Positions 18,535 through 28,381 of a DNA stretch of 64,000 nucleotides are shown in pieces. The notes beneath the pieces are model-generated. The model made no database searches. It worked only from the letters and a program-made list of their open reading frames with translations, and was not told the DNA's origin. How positions within the stretch are numbered: the first letter of the stretch is position 1; each line of letters opens with the position of its first letter. A program made the position numbers and the translations under genes. Source of the DNA: Bradyrhizobium canariense (lineage in GTDB: Bacteria > Pseudomonadota > Alphaproteobacteria > Rhizobiales > Xanthobacteraceae); NCBI RefSeq assembly GCF_900105125.1, contig NZ_LT629750.1, positions 6,227,001-6,291,000 of the forward strand. The letters are read 5' to 3'.

Positions 18535-19638
18535 CTATATTCCGGCCATTTCGCCGACGTAATCCGCAATCGCCAGCGATGAAGTCAGTCCCGGCGATTC
18601 AATACCGAACAGGTTGATCAACCCGGCGACGCCATGGTCCTGCGGCCCCTGGATCAGGAAATCCTGGGCGGCGACCGCCGGCGGCACGATCTTGGGACGA
18701 ATTCCCGAATAGCTCGGCATCAGGGCGCCGTCCGGCAGCGTCGGCCAGTATCGCCGGATCGCCGGGTAAAACCGCTCCGCCCGCGCCGGATCGACGGCGT
18801 AATCGATGCTATCGACCCATTCCACGTCGGGGCCGAAGCGGGCCTGCCCCGCCATGTCGAGGGTAAGGTGAACGCCCAGCCCGCCGGGTTCGGGCACCGG
18901 ATAGATCAGATGCGAAAACGGCGCCCGCGCGCTGCAGCTGAAATAGTTTCCCTTGGCGAGATAGGCCCGCGGTATCAGGTCGATCGGCATGCCATCGATA
19001 CTGCGGGCGACCGCGGGTGCAGCCAGTCCCGCCGCGTTGATGAGGAGGCTGCATTCGATGCTCATCGGCGCATCGCCGCCGGCGTCGATCTCGATCCGGT
19101 CCGCAACCGCCTTGGCCGCCAATAGCGGCGTGTGGAAGGCGAAGGCCGCGCCCGAATCCTCGGCTTCGCCGCGCAGCGCCAGCATATAGGCGTGGCTGTC
19201 GATGATGCCGGTGGAAGGCGAGAGCAGGGCGGCGTCGCAGTTCAGCACCGGCTCCAATGCGCGCGCGGCGTCGCCCGAGAGGGTTTGCATATCCAGCACG
19301 CCATTGGCCTCGGCGTGAGCCCGGATCGATTGCAGCTTTTCGGTTTCCTTCGGCGTCGTCGCGACGATCAGCTTGCCGCAATTGCGATATGGGATGCCGT
19401 GCTCCCGGCAGTATTCATAGAGGGCGCGCTTGCCGCTGACGCACATCCGCGCCATCAGGCTTCCGGCGGGATAATAGATGCCGGCGTGGATCACCTCGCT
19501 GTTGCGCGATGACGTGACCGTGCCGATGCCTTCGGCCGCCTCCAGGATGATGACCTCGCGGCCCGCTTTCGCCAGCCGCCGGGCGACGGCAAGACCGATC
19601 ACCCCCGCACCGATTACGACGCAATCAACTCTGTCCAT
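18535..19638 (-). CDS. lhgO: FAD-dependent oxidoreductase, L-2-hydroxyglutarate oxidase-like
   Basis: This 367-residue flavoprotein of the DAO/GlpD fold opens with the FAD motif [20 protein letters not shown] and the LhgO-like segment [40 protein letters not shown] and YSGIRPKI in the C-terminal half also match this group. It is likely to oxidise L-2-hydroxyglutarate or a similar 2-hydroxyacid. The ATG at 19638 is preferred because the FAD motif follows at once; an in-frame start 45 bases upstream exists. Confidence 0.87.
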   Translation of the reverse strand: MDRVDCVVIGAGVIGLAVARRLAKAGREVIILEAAEGIGTVTSSRNSEVIHAGIYYPAGSLMARMCVSGKRALYEYCREHGIPYRNCGKLIVATTPKETEKLQSIRAHAEANGVLDMQTLSGDAARALEPVLNCDAALLSPSTGIIDSHAYMLALRGEAEDSGAAFAFHTPLLAAKAVADRIEIDAGGDAPMSIECSLLINAAGLAAPAVARSIDGMPIDLIPRAYLAKGNYFSCSARAPFSHLIYPVPEPGGLGVHLTLDMAGQARFGPDVEWVDSIDYAVDPARAERFYPAIRRYWPTLPDGALMPSYSGIRPKIVPPAVAAQDFLIQGPQDHGVAGLINLFGIESPGLTSSLAIADYVGEMAGI

Positions 19639-19952
19639 TCTCAGTACGAATCCGGGATTGTTGGCTACTCGACCGCATTTCAAACAATTTGGCGCGCCCC
19701 TTGGTGGGTTGGCGCGCGCCCCGCGTCAATAGCATTTCACATACTATCGCGTTGTTTGTGATGACCTTTCGAGCGATTCTGGGACTTTCTTTTGGGACGG
19801 TTTTCCTGACCGGGCGGCCGTTAGGGATGCGTTAATCATGTCAGGGCAATTGCCGTAATTTGAACCACATTTTTGAGTTGTAGGGGTACGCGTTTACCCG
19901 ATCCAAACCCGTGAAGCCAGACACTCCGGCGCAGAAATTCCGCGAGTGACTG

Positions 19953-22640
19953 ATGGCTGACAAGAACTGGCAGGCAGGCGGCAAGGTTCAAATGTCCGCA
20001 CGGGCCGTCGTGTGCCTAACCGGCACCGTCGTGCCGTTTGCTGCCGCATGCGCTGCGTCCGGTGACCTTGCGCCGTCCGGTTATGGCGGCTCGGCCGGCC
20101 CCGATATGATTTGGGAAATGCTGATTGGCGGCATCGTGGTCTGCTCCTTTGTTGGAGCCGTCGCGCTATGGATCGCCTCGGCGCTGCGCAAGTTCAAGCG
20201 GTTGCAACTGCGCAGAAACGCATTCGTCAGCTCCGCCCTGAACAATCTCAGCCAGGGCGTGGTGATGACGGATTCGCGGCGGCGGATCATATTCTGCAAC
20301 GATCGCTACCTCGATATCTACGGGCTGTCGCGTTCGGATATCTTCGAAGGCATGACCGGGCCGGACCTGCTGGCGCTTCGCCGCGAGCGTGGCTTGCTCG
20401 ACGTCAGCACCGAGGACTTTTATACCAACGCCGGCACCCCGGAAGGCCTCGTTACCGGCCTGCCCGAGGGGCGGTCGGTACTGGTCAGGTATTTCGCGCT
20501 GCCCAATGGCGGCTCGGTGGCGACGCACGAGGATTGCAGCGAACAGCGCAAGCTCTCCCGGCAATTGGCGTCGACCAAGCAGTTCCTGGAATCGGTGCTC
20601 GACAATGTGCCGGTATGCGTGGCCGCCAAGAGCATCGAGGACGGCCGCTACATTTTTGCCAATCGCGCGTTCGAACGCTTCTCCCGCTTTTCCCGCGACT
20701 ACATCGTCGGCAAACGGGGCGAAGACATCTTCCAGCCCGCCACGGCGGCGAGCATCGCGGAGGCCGACAGGGCGGCGCTCGATTCGCCGGAGGGCCAGTA
20801 CCGCACCGAGTTCGCCGTTGAGCGCGGTTCGAAGAAACGCGTTCTTTCCAGCAATCGCGTGATTGCGCGTGACCAGAACAACCAGCCTGAATTCCTGATC
20901 GCGATGTTCGACGATGTCACCGACCGCAAATCGCTCTCCAAGGAACTCGAAAATACCAAGAAGTTTCTTGAGCTGGTCGTCGATAACATTCCGGTTTCAC
21001 TGATCGTCCAGCGCGTCAGCGACGGACGATACCTGCTCGCCAATCGCGGCGCCGAGGCCATCCTCAACCGGCGGCGCGAGGATGCCACCGGATTGACGGC
21101 TGCCGATATTTTCAATCCGAGAGAAGCCAAGCTGATCATCGCGCGCGACGAAGCGGCGATCAAGAAGCGCGGCCTGCTCACCGAAGAGCATCCGATCAGC
21201 ACCAAGGACGGCCTGCGCCTGTTCCTGACGCGGCGCATGACGGTGCTCGACGAGGCCGGTGAGCCGCAATATCTGATCAAGACCCACGAGGATGTTACCG
21301 ACCGGCGCCAGACCGAGTCGCGGATGGCGCATATGGCCTATCACGACGGCCTGACGGATCTGCCGAACCGCGCGGCGTTCCTGCAGGCGCTCGCGCAGAT
21401 GATCGAAGCCTGCGCCGGCTCGGACGAAGAATTCGCGGTGCTCTGCGTCGATCTCGATGGTTTGAAGGAAATCAACGACGTGTTCGGCCACGCGATCGGC
21501 GACAAGCTGCTGGTCGAAGTGGCGCGCCGCATCCAGGCCTCGGCGCGCGGCGGCGTCGTTGCCCGGCTGAGCGGCGACGAATTCGGATTGATTATCGACG
21601 GCAAGCAACCCGCGGCCGGAAGGGCGCTGGCGGAGCAGCTCGCTGAAGCGATGTCGAACGAGTTCCCGATCGACGGCAAATCGGTTCGCACCGGCCTGAC
21701 CACCGGCATCTCGATATTCCCGCATAACGGTGTGGACGCCGCATCGCTGCTCGCCAATGCCGGTGCGGCGCTGTTCCGCGCCAAGGCAAAATCCCGCGGC
21801 TCGATCAGCGTCTACGAGCCGGAGATGGACGCCCAGATCCGCGATCGCCGCGTGCTGCACCAGGATCTCTCGCTCGCGATCAGGAACGGCGAGCTCTCGC
21901 TCCACTATCAGCCGCAGGCGGTGGCGCGGCATACGGTTGCCGAAAGCGAAGTCATCGGTTTCGAGGCGCTGGCGCGCTGGCTGCATCCGGTCCGCGGCTT
22001 CGTCCCGCCGGGCGATTTCATCCCGATTGCGGAAGAAAGCGGCTTGATCGTCGAAATGGGCGAATGGATTTTGCGCGAAGCCTGCCGGGAGGCCGCCTCG
22101 TGGCCGAAGCCGCTGCAAATCGCGGTCAACCTGTCGCCGGCGCAGTTCATGCATGGTGATGTGGTCGGTCTGGTGCACTCGATTCTCATCGAAACCGGCC
22201 TCGCGCCGGGCCGGTTGGAACTGGAAATTACCGAAGGCGTGCTGATCGAAGATTTCGACCGCGGCCTGGCGCTGCTGCGCCGGCTGAAGGCGCTCGGCGT
22301 GCGCGTTTCGATGGACGATTTCGGCAGCGGTTATTCCTCATTGAGCTATCTGCAGGCGTTTCCGTTCGACAAAATCAAGATCGACCGCGCTTTCGTCATG
22401 CATCTCGGGCGCAATCCACAATCCGCCTCGATCGTTCGCGCGGTGGTTGGACTTGGCCACGGCCTTGGAATGTCGATTGTCGCGGAGGGCGTGGAAACCC
22501 AGGAGCAACTCGGTTTCCTCGCCGATGAGGATTGCGACGCGGTGCAGGGCTATTTCATCGGCAAGCCCGCTCCGATCGGGCAGTATTCCGCGCTGGTCGG
22601 CCGCACCAATGCGCCGGAGCCGGCGCGCAAGACCGGCTAG
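19953..22640 (+). CDS. PAS-GGDEF-EAL cyclic di-GMP signalling protein
   Basis: The 895 residues contain a membrane helix at about 52-75, three PAS domains (about 85-200, 205-325, 330-450), a GGDEF domain (about 455-615) and an EAL domain (about 640-880). The cyclase site reads LSGDEFGLI, SGDEF instead of GGDEF, and no RxxD inhibitory site precedes it. The phosphodiesterase domain looks complete: GFEALARW, VNLSPAQF, MDDFGSGYSSLSYL, KIDRAFV and AEGVETQEQ. It should degrade, and may also make, cyclic di-GMP in response to PAS ligands. Confidence 0.94.
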   Translation: MADKNWQAGGKVQMSARAVVCLTGTVVPFAAACAASGDLAPSGYGGSAGPDMIWEMLIGGIVVCSFVGAVALWIASALRKFKRLQLRRNAFVSSALNNLSQGVVMTDSRRRIIFCNDRYLDIYGLSRSDIFEGMTGPDLLALRRERGLLDVSTEDFYTNAGTPEGLVTGLPEGRSVLVRYFALPNGGSVATHEDCSEQRKLSRQLASTKQFLESVLDNVPVCVAAKSIEDGRYIFANRAFERFSRFSRDYIVGKRGEDIFQPATAASIAEADRAALDSPEGQYRTEFAVERGSKKRVLSSNRVIARDQNNQPEFLIAMFDDVTDRKSLSKELENTKKFLELVVDNIPVSLIVQRVSDGRYLLANRGAEAILNRRREDATGLTAADIFNPREAKLIIARDEAAIKKRGLLTEEHPISTKDGLRLFLTRRMTVLDEAGEPQYLIKTHEDVTDRRQTESRMAHMAYHDGLTDLPNRAAFLQALAQMIEACAGSDEEFAVLCVDLDGLKEINDVFGHAIGDKLLVEVARRIQASARGGVVARLSGDEFGLIIDGKQPAAGRALAEQLAEAMSNEFPIDGKSVRTGLTTGISIFPHNGVDAASLLANAGAALFRAKAKSRGSISVYEPEMDAQIRDRRVLHQDLSLAIRNGELSLHYQPQAVARHTVAESEVIGFEALARWLHPVRGFVPPGDFIPIAEESGLIVEMGEWILREACREAASWPKPLQIAVNLSPAQFMHGDVVGLVHSILIETGLAPGRLELEITEGVLIEDFDRGLALLRRLKALGVRVSMDDFGSGYSSLSYLQAFPFDKIKIDRAFVMHLGRNPQSASIVRAVVGLGHGLGMSIVAEGVETQEQLGFLADEDCDAVQGYFIGKPAPIGQYSALVGRTNAPEPARKTG

Positions 22641-22793
22641 CGCGGCAATTCAGAAACTCTCCGCAATTTTTGCGCAGAGCCGGTGAGAGCTTCTGAATTT
22701 AAGCCACACTGGCAGTCCATGAAGCTCCAGTGTCCTTTCCGAAATTCGCAAAGGTGGGCGCCACAAGGTGTGGCGGGCTTCGGATTCGGATCC

Positions 22794-22880
22794 AGAGCGC
22801 GATGCGTCGTCGCGCTCTAAATTCTTGATGAAGCATGATCTTCTCGGAAAACCGGCAGCCACTTTTCCGGATCGTGCGCT
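22794..22880. repeat. Two adjoining inverted repeats upstream of glpD
   Basis: AGAGCGCGA / TCGCGCTCT (22794-22818) is a perfect 9-bp hairpin. Next to it GCATGATCTTCTCGGAAAA and TTTTCCGGATCGTGC form an imperfect larger palindrome (22832-22880) of a kind frequent in Bradyrhizobium spacers. The second ends 12 bases before the glpD start codon. Confidence 0.75.
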
Positions 22881-22891
22881 AGAGCTTGCGT

Positions 22892-24346
22892 ATGGCGGAC
22901 TACGATCTTGCGATCATCGGCGGCGGCTTGAACGGCGTCAGCGTTGCGCGTGATGCCGCCGGACGCGGCTTGAGGGTCATTCTTCTCGAGCAGGGCGATC
23001 TTGGCGCCGCCGCATCGTCCGCGACATCGCGATTGATCCACGGCGACCTGTCGGTGCTGGAGCGCAGGGGCTTTTTCCGTGTGCGCGAGGCGCTGGCCGA
23101 GCGCGATATCTGGCTGCGCATCGCGCCGCATCTTGTGCGTCCGGCGCGTTTCGCGATCCCGGCCCATTCCGACGAGCGTCCGTCCTGGCTGCTGCGATTA
23201 TGGCTCCTGCTGTACGACCGGCTGGCGCCTCGCGATGGTTTGCCGGTCTCGCAGACGATTGACGTCACGCATCATCCGGTCGGCAACCCGCTGAAGCGGC
23301 CGTTTGGCACGGCTTTCGAATATTCCGACTGCGTGGTGGACGATTCGCGCCTGGTGATCGCCATTGCCATCGATGCGGCCGAGCGCGGCGCCGAGATTCG
23401 CACCGGCGCGCGCTGCGTTCGCGCCGAACGGTCTGATATCTGGCGGCTGGTCACGATCGATCGCGGCCATCGCCAGGTGATCACGGCGAGGGCACTGGCC
23501 AACGCCAGTGGCGCCTGGACCGCCTCGGTTATGGAGACGGTGCTGCGCGTGCCGCCGCCCAGCCTCAGCGCCAGCAGGATCAGCCAGATCATCGTCCGGC
23601 GGCTGTTCGATACCGAGACCGTCTATGTGTTCCAGAACAACGACCGGCGGCTGATCTTCGCCAGTCCCTACGAGCGCGATTTCACGCTGATCGGCACGAT
23701 AGGACAAACGTTCAAGGGTGATCCCGCCATTGTGTCGATGGCCGCGGGCGACGTCGCCTATCTCTGCGATGCGGTCAACCGGTATTTTCGCGAGCGGATC
23801 GATTCGTCCGATGTCATCAGGACAATCTCCGGCGCCAACGCCGTCGTTAATCCCGCGCGGGACGGCACCATGGCGTTCGATGCCAGGCGCGGCAAGGCGC
23901 CGTTGCTGACGCTGTTCGGCGGCGATGTCACGACGTCGCGCCGGCGGGCCGAGCGGGCGGTCGGCAAGCTCACGCCGTTCTATCCGATGTCGCCGCGCTG
24001 GACCGCGACAGCGCCGCTGCCCGGAGGCGAATTCGGCTGGGCCCGGTTCGATGCGGAGGTAGATACGGCGCGCGAGCGCTGGCGCTTCCTCAGCGAGGCG
24101 CACGCCCAGCGGTTGGTCGCCGCCTATGGCTCGCGCCTTGAGGCGTTGCTGGGCGGTGCCAAAGCCCGCGCCGACCTGGGCCCGGCCTTCGGGCCGGAGC
24201 TGACGGGCGCGGAAGTGCGCTATCTGATGACGCGGGAATGGGCGCGTTTTCCGGATGACATTTTGTGGCGGCGCTCAAAGCTCGGTTTGGCGATGGGGCC
24301 AGAGGATCGCGAGGCCTTGGCGGCGTTCATGGCGGCACCTGGCTGA
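22892..24346 (+). CDS. glpD: Glycerol-3-phosphate dehydrogenase, FAD-dependent
   Basis: This 484-residue flavoenzyme should oxidise glycerol-3-phosphate to dihydroxyacetone phosphate at the inner membrane. The FAD motif is YDLAIIGGGLNGVSVARDAA, followed by LLEQGDLGAAASSATSRLIH. Further conserved stretches are EYSDCVVDDSRLVIAIAIDA and the C-terminal cap domain. One feature is odd: where most GlpD read HGGLRYLE, this protein has HGDLSVLE. The ATG at 22892 is chosen over an in-frame TTG six bases upstream. A transporter operon follows. Confidence 0.88.
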   Translation: MADYDLAIIGGGLNGVSVARDAAGRGLRVILLEQGDLGAAASSATSRLIHGDLSVLERRGFFRVREALAERDIWLRIAPHLVRPARFAIPAHSDERPSWLLRLWLLLYDRLAPRDGLPVSQTIDVTHHPVGNPLKRPFGTAFEYSDCVVDDSRLVIAIAIDAAERGAEIRTGARCVRAERSDIWRLVTIDRGHRQVITARALANASGAWTASVMETVLRVPPPSLSASRISQIIVRRLFDTETVYVFQNNDRRLIFASPYERDFTLIGTIGQTFKGDPAIVSMAAGDVAYLCDAVNRYFRERIDSSDVIRTISGANAVVNPARDGTMAFDARRGKAPLLTLFGGDVTTSRRRAERAVGKLTPFYPMSPRWTATAPLPGGEFGWARFDAEVDTARERWRFLSEAHAQRLVAAYGSRLEALLGGAKARADLGPAFGPELTGAEVRYLMTREWARFPDDILWRRSKLGLAMGPEDREALAAFMAAPG

Positions 24347-24445
24347 GCTGTCGACGATAATATGATAGCTGCTGCAGCCCGAATCGGTTGAGCCTGCGTC
24401 CGCCAGTCATTAGCGTGGGCTGGCGTATGGGCCGGCTGAGGATCA

Positions 24446-25627
24446 ATGGCTGAGGAATTATCGTTAGGCGAGCCGCAGGCCGCCGCGGAGCCGGAAAAGC
24501 ATGAGCGGCCGATCGCGGCCGGCGAGATGCCGCTGCTGCGTATCGACAGCGTGGTGAAAAATTTCGGCACATTGCGGGCGGTCGACCGGTTGTCGCTCGA
24601 CATCAGGGCCGGCGAATTCTTTGCGCTGCTCGGCCCGAGCGGTTGCGGCAAGACCACGCTGTTGCGGATGCTAGCAGGCTTTGAGACGCCGGACCAAGGC
24701 CGCATCCTGCTCGACGGCGAGGACATTGCGCAGGTGCTGCCACACCAGCGCCCGCTCAACATGATGTTCCAGAACTACGCGCTGTTTCCCCATCTCAATG
24801 TGCGGGACAATATCGCGTTCGGCCTACGGCGCGCGCGGATGCGGCGTTCCGAGATCGCCACGCGCGTGGCGGAGATGGTCGCGCTGGTCAAGCTCGAGGG
24901 GCTGGAGAAACGAAAGCCCGACCAGCTTTCCGGCGGCCAGCGGCAGCGCGTGGCGCTGGCGCGCTCGCTGGCGCGCCGCCCGCGGGTGCTGCTGCTCGAC
25001 GAGCCCTTGGCCGCGCTCGACAAGAAGCTGCGCGAAAGCACGCAGGCCGAATTGATCGAGCTGCAGCGGCGTCTCGGCATGACTTTCATCATTGTCACCC
25101 ACGACCAGGAAGAGGCGATGACGATGGCCGACCGGATCGGCGTCATGGAAAATGGCCATCTGGAGCAGGTCGCGACGCCACGCGGGCTTTACGAGGCGCC
25201 GAGTTCACGCTGGGTCGCGGAGTTCGTCGGCGACGTCAATATATTCGAGGGCGAGTCTCAACCCGACGAAACCGGCCGCCTCGCGGTTGCGACACCAGAG
25301 GCGGGGACGATCTTTGCCACGCAGCCAGCCGATCCCCTGACGAAAACCCAGGTCTGCGTCGCCGTCCGTCCCGAGAAAGTAAAACTGTCGCGCCGTGGTC
25401 CAGCCGCGGATGCGGCCCATGCGCATGCCATCAACCGGCTGGAAGGCGTCGTGACGGAGGTGAGCTATCTCGGCGGCCTCACCGTCTACAGGGTGAAGCT
25501 CGATAGCGGGGCGGTCCTGCGCTGCTCGATGGCCAATACGGCGCGGCTCGACACCGATGCCTACAGCGTAACCCACCGCGTGGTCGCGTGGTTCACGCCG
25601 GACGATTGCGTGGTGCTGGAGCGATGA
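24446..25627 (+). CDS. Polyamine-type ABC transporter ATP-binding protein (PotG/PotA-like)
   Basis: This 393-residue ATPase has Walker A GPSGCGKTTLLRM, Q-loop MMFQNYALFPHLNV, signature LSGGQRQRVALARSLARRP, Walker B VLLLDEPLAALDKKLRE and H-loop IIVTHDQEEA, then a C-terminal TOBE regulatory domain (about residues 290-393). The first 30 residues are an Ala/Glu-rich extension. It overlaps the first permease gene by four bases. The group imports putrescine, spermidine or related compounds. Confidence 0.93.
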   Translation: MAEELSLGEPQAAAEPEKHERPIAAGEMPLLRIDSVVKNFGTLRAVDRLSLDIRAGEFFALLGPSGCGKTTLLRMLAGFETPDQGRILLDGEDIAQVLPHQRPLNMMFQNYALFPHLNVRDNIAFGLRRARMRRSEIATRVAEMVALVKLEGLEKRKPDQLSGGQRQRVALARSLARRPRVLLLDEPLAALDKKLRESTQAELIELQRRLGMTFIIVTHDQEEAMTMADRIGVMENGHLEQVATPRGLYEAPSSRWVAEFVGDVNIFEGESQPDETGRLAVATPEAGTIFATQPADPLTKTQVCVAVRPEKVKLSRRGPAADAAHAHAINRLEGVVTEVSYLGGLTVYRVKLDSGAVLRCSMANTARLDTDAYSVTHRVVAWFTPDDCVVLER

Positions 25628-26538
25628 GCGTTCGCCGCATCTTCGCAGGTCCGGCGCGCTTTGCCGCGATCGCGCCCTATCTGTGGATGATTTTGTTCTT
25701 CCTGGTGCCGTTCGGCTTCGTGTTCAAGATCAGCCTGTCGCAAACCGCGATCGCGCAGCCGCCCTATCTGCCGGTGTTCGATCTGACCCAGGGTCTTGCA
25801 GCGATCAAGGCGGCGTTTGCCGCGCTGTCGCTTGACAATTTCAGGCTGCTGGTCTCGGACGATCTTTATGTTCTGTCCTATCTGCGCAGCCTGGTGGTAT
25901 CAGCGGTCTCGACCTCGATCCTTCTGGTGATCGGCTATCCCATCGCCTATGGCATGGCGCGGTTGCCGCGGCGCTGGCAAAGCGTGGCGATGATGCTGGT
26001 GATCGTGCCGTTCTGGACTTCATTCCTGATCCGCATCTATGCCTGGATCAACATCCTGCAGCATGACGGCCTGCTGAACAAAATCCTGCTCGCCCTGCAT
26101 CTGGTCTCAACGCCGGTCGTGTGGTTGTCCACCGACGGCGCGATGTATCTCGGCATCGTCTATTCCTATCTGCCGTTCATGATCCTGCCGCTCTATGCGA
26201 CGCTCGCCAAGATGGAGCCCGCGCTGGAGGAGGCGGCCGCCGATCTCGGTTCTTCGCCGCGTCAGGTGTTCTGGCTGGTGACGTTCCCACTGTCGCTGCC
26301 GGGTGTCGCCGCGGGTATCTTGCTCTGCTTCATTCCGATTGTCGGAGAATTCGTCATTCCGGATCTGTTGGCGGGCTCAGACTCTCTGATGATCGGCCAG
26401 ACCCTGTGGCTGGAATTCTTCACCAACAAGGACTGGCCGGTGGCTTCCGCCGCCGCGGTGCTGTTGCTGGTGCTGCTGCTCGCGCCATTGCTGTTGTACG
26501 ACCGGTTGCAGCGCCGCCAGCTCGAAGGCGCGGGGTGA
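25624..26538 (+). CDS. Polyamine-type ABC transporter permease (PotH-like)
   Basis: This 304-residue inner-membrane protein has about six helices and the permease EAA loop EEAAADLGSSPRQVFWLVTF that docks on the ATPase. The ATG at 25624 overlaps the ATPase stop (ATGA). The residues LSQTAIAQPPYLPVF and the long first periplasmic loop are typical of PotH/PotB-like subunits. No substrate-binding gene is found with this module. Confidence 0.92.
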   Translation: MSVRRIFAGPARFAAIAPYLWMILFFLVPFGFVFKISLSQTAIAQPPYLPVFDLTQGLAAIKAAFAALSLDNFRLLVSDDLYVLSYLRSLVVSAVSTSILLVIGYPIAYGMARLPRRWQSVAMMLVIVPFWTSFLIRIYAWINILQHDGLLNKILLALHLVSTPVVWLSTDGAMYLGIVYSYLPFMILPLYATLAKMEPALEEAAADLGSSPRQVFWLVTFPLSLPGVAAGILLCFIPIVGEFVIPDLLAGSDSLMIGQTLWLEFFTNKDWPVASAAAVLLLVLLLAPLLLYDRLQRRQLEGAG

Positions 26539-26564
26539 TGGCGATGAATATTCGCGAGCACGCT

Positions 26565-26676
26565 CTCTGGATCCCCTCCGCCTTGCGGGGAGGGGGTGGC
26601 CCCAAGGAAAAATCTCGCTTGTGGCTTACCCCCCTCCCTGGCCCTCCCCCGCAAGGGGGGAGGGAAACGAACGGCA
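26565..26676. repeat. Palindromic repeat between the two Pot-type permease genes
   Basis: A G/C-run-rich inverted repeat (CCCCTCCGCCTTGCGGGGAG on the left; CCCTCCCCCGCAAGGGGGGA on the right). It is flanked by a 9-bp direct repeat GAGCACGCT at 26556-26564 and 26677-26685, as a target duplication would be. The element separates the stop of one permease from the start of the next in an otherwise tight operon. Confidence 0.7.
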
Positions 26677-26686
26677 GAGCACGCTG

Positions 26687-27502
26687 ATGGCGCGCACGGT
26701 GAACAGGATCACGCGGTTCAACGTCACCTCGCTCGCGCTTGGCTTTGCGTTTCTGTATCTCCCGATCGTGATCCTGGTGATCTATTCCTTCAACGCCTCG
26801 CGGCTGGTCACGGTGTGGGGCGGCTGGTCGCTGCGCTGGTACACGGAGTTCTTCAACGACCGCGCCATGCTGGATGCCGCCTGGATGAGTTTTCGCGTCG
26901 GGGCGACCTCGGCCACGCTGGCGACGCTGCTGGGCTCGCTCGCCGCCGTGGCGCTGTCGCGCGGCGAACGCTTCAAGGGCCGTACGCTGTTTTCCGGCAT
27001 GCTCTATGCGCCGCTGGTGATGCCCGAAGTCATCAGTGGGCTTTCGCTGCTGCTGCTGTTCGTGGCTGTCAATGCCGAGCGCGGCTTCTGGACCGTGACG
27101 ATCGCGCACACCACGCTGACCATGTGCTTTGTCGCCGTGGTGGTGCAGTCACGCCTCGGCGTGCTCGATCGCAGCCTGGAAGAGGCGGCGATGGATCTCG
27201 GCTGCGACCCGGCGCGCGCCTTTATCGCGGTGACGCTGCCGCTGATCGTCCCCGCGATCGCGGCGAGCTGGATGCTGGCGTTCACGCTGTCGCTGGACGA
27301 TCTGGTGATCGCGAGCTTCACCACCGGTCCCGGCTCGGAAACGCTGCCGATCCGGATCTATTCGGAAGTGCGGCTCGGCGTGAAACCCGAGATCAACGCG
27401 ATCTGCACGCTGGTGGTCGGGCTGATCGCGGTGGTTATCGTGGTGGCGTCGTTGGCCTCGAAACTGTCGAGTGCGCGGGGCGAGAGCGCGGCGCCATTGT
27501 GA
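26687..27502 (+). CDS. Polyamine-type ABC transporter permease (PotI-like)
   Basis: This 271-residue membrane protein has about six helices and the EAA loop EEAAMDLGCDPARAFIAVTL. The N-terminus LGFAFLYLPIVILVIYSFNA and the segment SLDDLVIASFTTGPGSETLP are typical of PotI/PotC. The ATG at 26687 lies just right of the palindromic repeat; the open frame continues into the repeat, but those residues are repeat-encoded and unlikely to be translated. It is the last gene of the module and ends 12 bases from the convergent sugar permease. Confidence 0.92.
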   Translation: MARTVNRITRFNVTSLALGFAFLYLPIVILVIYSFNASRLVTVWGGWSLRWYTEFFNDRAMLDAAWMSFRVGATSATLATLLGSLAAVALSRGERFKGRTLFSGMLYAPLVMPEVISGLSLLLLFVAVNAERGFWTVTIAHTTLTMCFVAVVVQSRLGVLDRSLEEAAMDLGCDPARAFIAVTLPLIVPAIAASWMLAFTLSLDDLVIASFTTGPGSETLPIRIYSEVRLGVKPEINAICTLVVGLIAVVIVVASLASKLSSARGESAAPL

Positions 27503-27514
27503 GCGGATGAAGCT

Positions 27515-28381
27515 TTATGATTTCACCGCTCCCGCTGTCAGCCCTCCGACCATGTAGCGGCGGAAGACGTAGTAGATCGCGGCCGGCGGCAACGCGTAGA
27601 TGAACCCGGTGGTCATCAGCAATTCCCAGGGGGAATCGTCGGCGGCGAGGAAGTTGCCGAGCGCAACGGGGAGCGTGATGTCGGTGTCCCTGGACAGCAG
27701 CAGGAATGCGTAGAGATATTCGTTCCAGGCGAGCAGCAGCGCATAGGTGCCGATCGCGACCAGCGACGGCATCATCAGCGGCAGATAGACCAGCCGGAAC
27801 AATTGCAGGGTGGTCGCGCCGTCCATGATCGCGGCTTCGTCGAGTTCGAGCGGCAATTTGTCGGACGCCTGCTTGAGCACCCAGATTGCGTAAGGCGAGG
27901 AGATCGTCACCATCGCCAGGATCAGCGACCATTGATTGTTGAGCAAGCCGTAATTGCCCATGGTCCGGTACATCGGGACGGCAAGGAACGCGGCGGGGAT
28001 GAAGTAGGTAAAGAGCGCAAGATTCATCACGGCCCGTCCGCCGGGGACGCGCAGCCGCGAGATCGCGAACGCGGCCGCAGTCGCGATGAACAGCGTCAGC
28101 GCGCCGACGGCCACCGCGATGACGATCGAATTCCAGAACTGAATCCAGAAATCTCTCAGGAAATAATGCTGCTGACGAAACACGATCTCGAAATTATGCA
28201 GCGTCGGATGATCGGGCCAGAATTTACCGGAGAAGGCATCTTCCTTCGGCGAGATCGCGAACAGGAACATGTGGTAGATCGGCAGCATGGTCCAGATGAA
28301 CACGGGGATGCCGATCAGCAGCAGTCGCGCCTCGGTGCCGGCATCGCGCCAGGAGGGAAACTTGATGGCGGGAAGCTTCAT
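27515..28381 (-). CDS. Carbohydrate-type (CUT1) ABC permease, second subunit
   Basis: This 288-residue protein has about six helices and the EAA loop DEAAIMDGATTLQLFRLVYL characteristic of MalG-like sugar permeases. The ATG at 28381 overlaps the stop of the partner permease gene by four bases. A longer open frame upstream is only overlap with that gene. Other MalG-like cues are LPIYHMFLFAISPKED and the YTVAGLTAGAVK-like C-terminus (here YMVGGLTAGAVKS). Confidence 0.92.
   Translation of the reverse strand: MKLPAIKFPSWRDAGTEARLLLIGIPVFIWTMLPIYHMFLFAISPKEDAFSGKFWPDHPTLHNFEIVFRQQHYFLRDFWIQFWNSIVIAVAVGALTLFIATAAAFAISRLRVPGGRAVMNLALFTYFIPAAFLAVPMYRTMGNYGLLNNQWSLILAMVTISSPYAIWVLKQASDKLPLELDEAAIMDGATTLQLFRLVYLPLMMPSLVAIGTYALLLAWNEYLYAFLLLSRDTDITLPVALGNFLAADDSPWELLMTTGFIYALPPAAIYYVFRRYMVGGLTAGAVKS

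Noticed and set aside
20997..22178. 393-codon minus-strand open frame
   Set aside because: It is antisense to the GGDEF-EAL gene, with no domain features.
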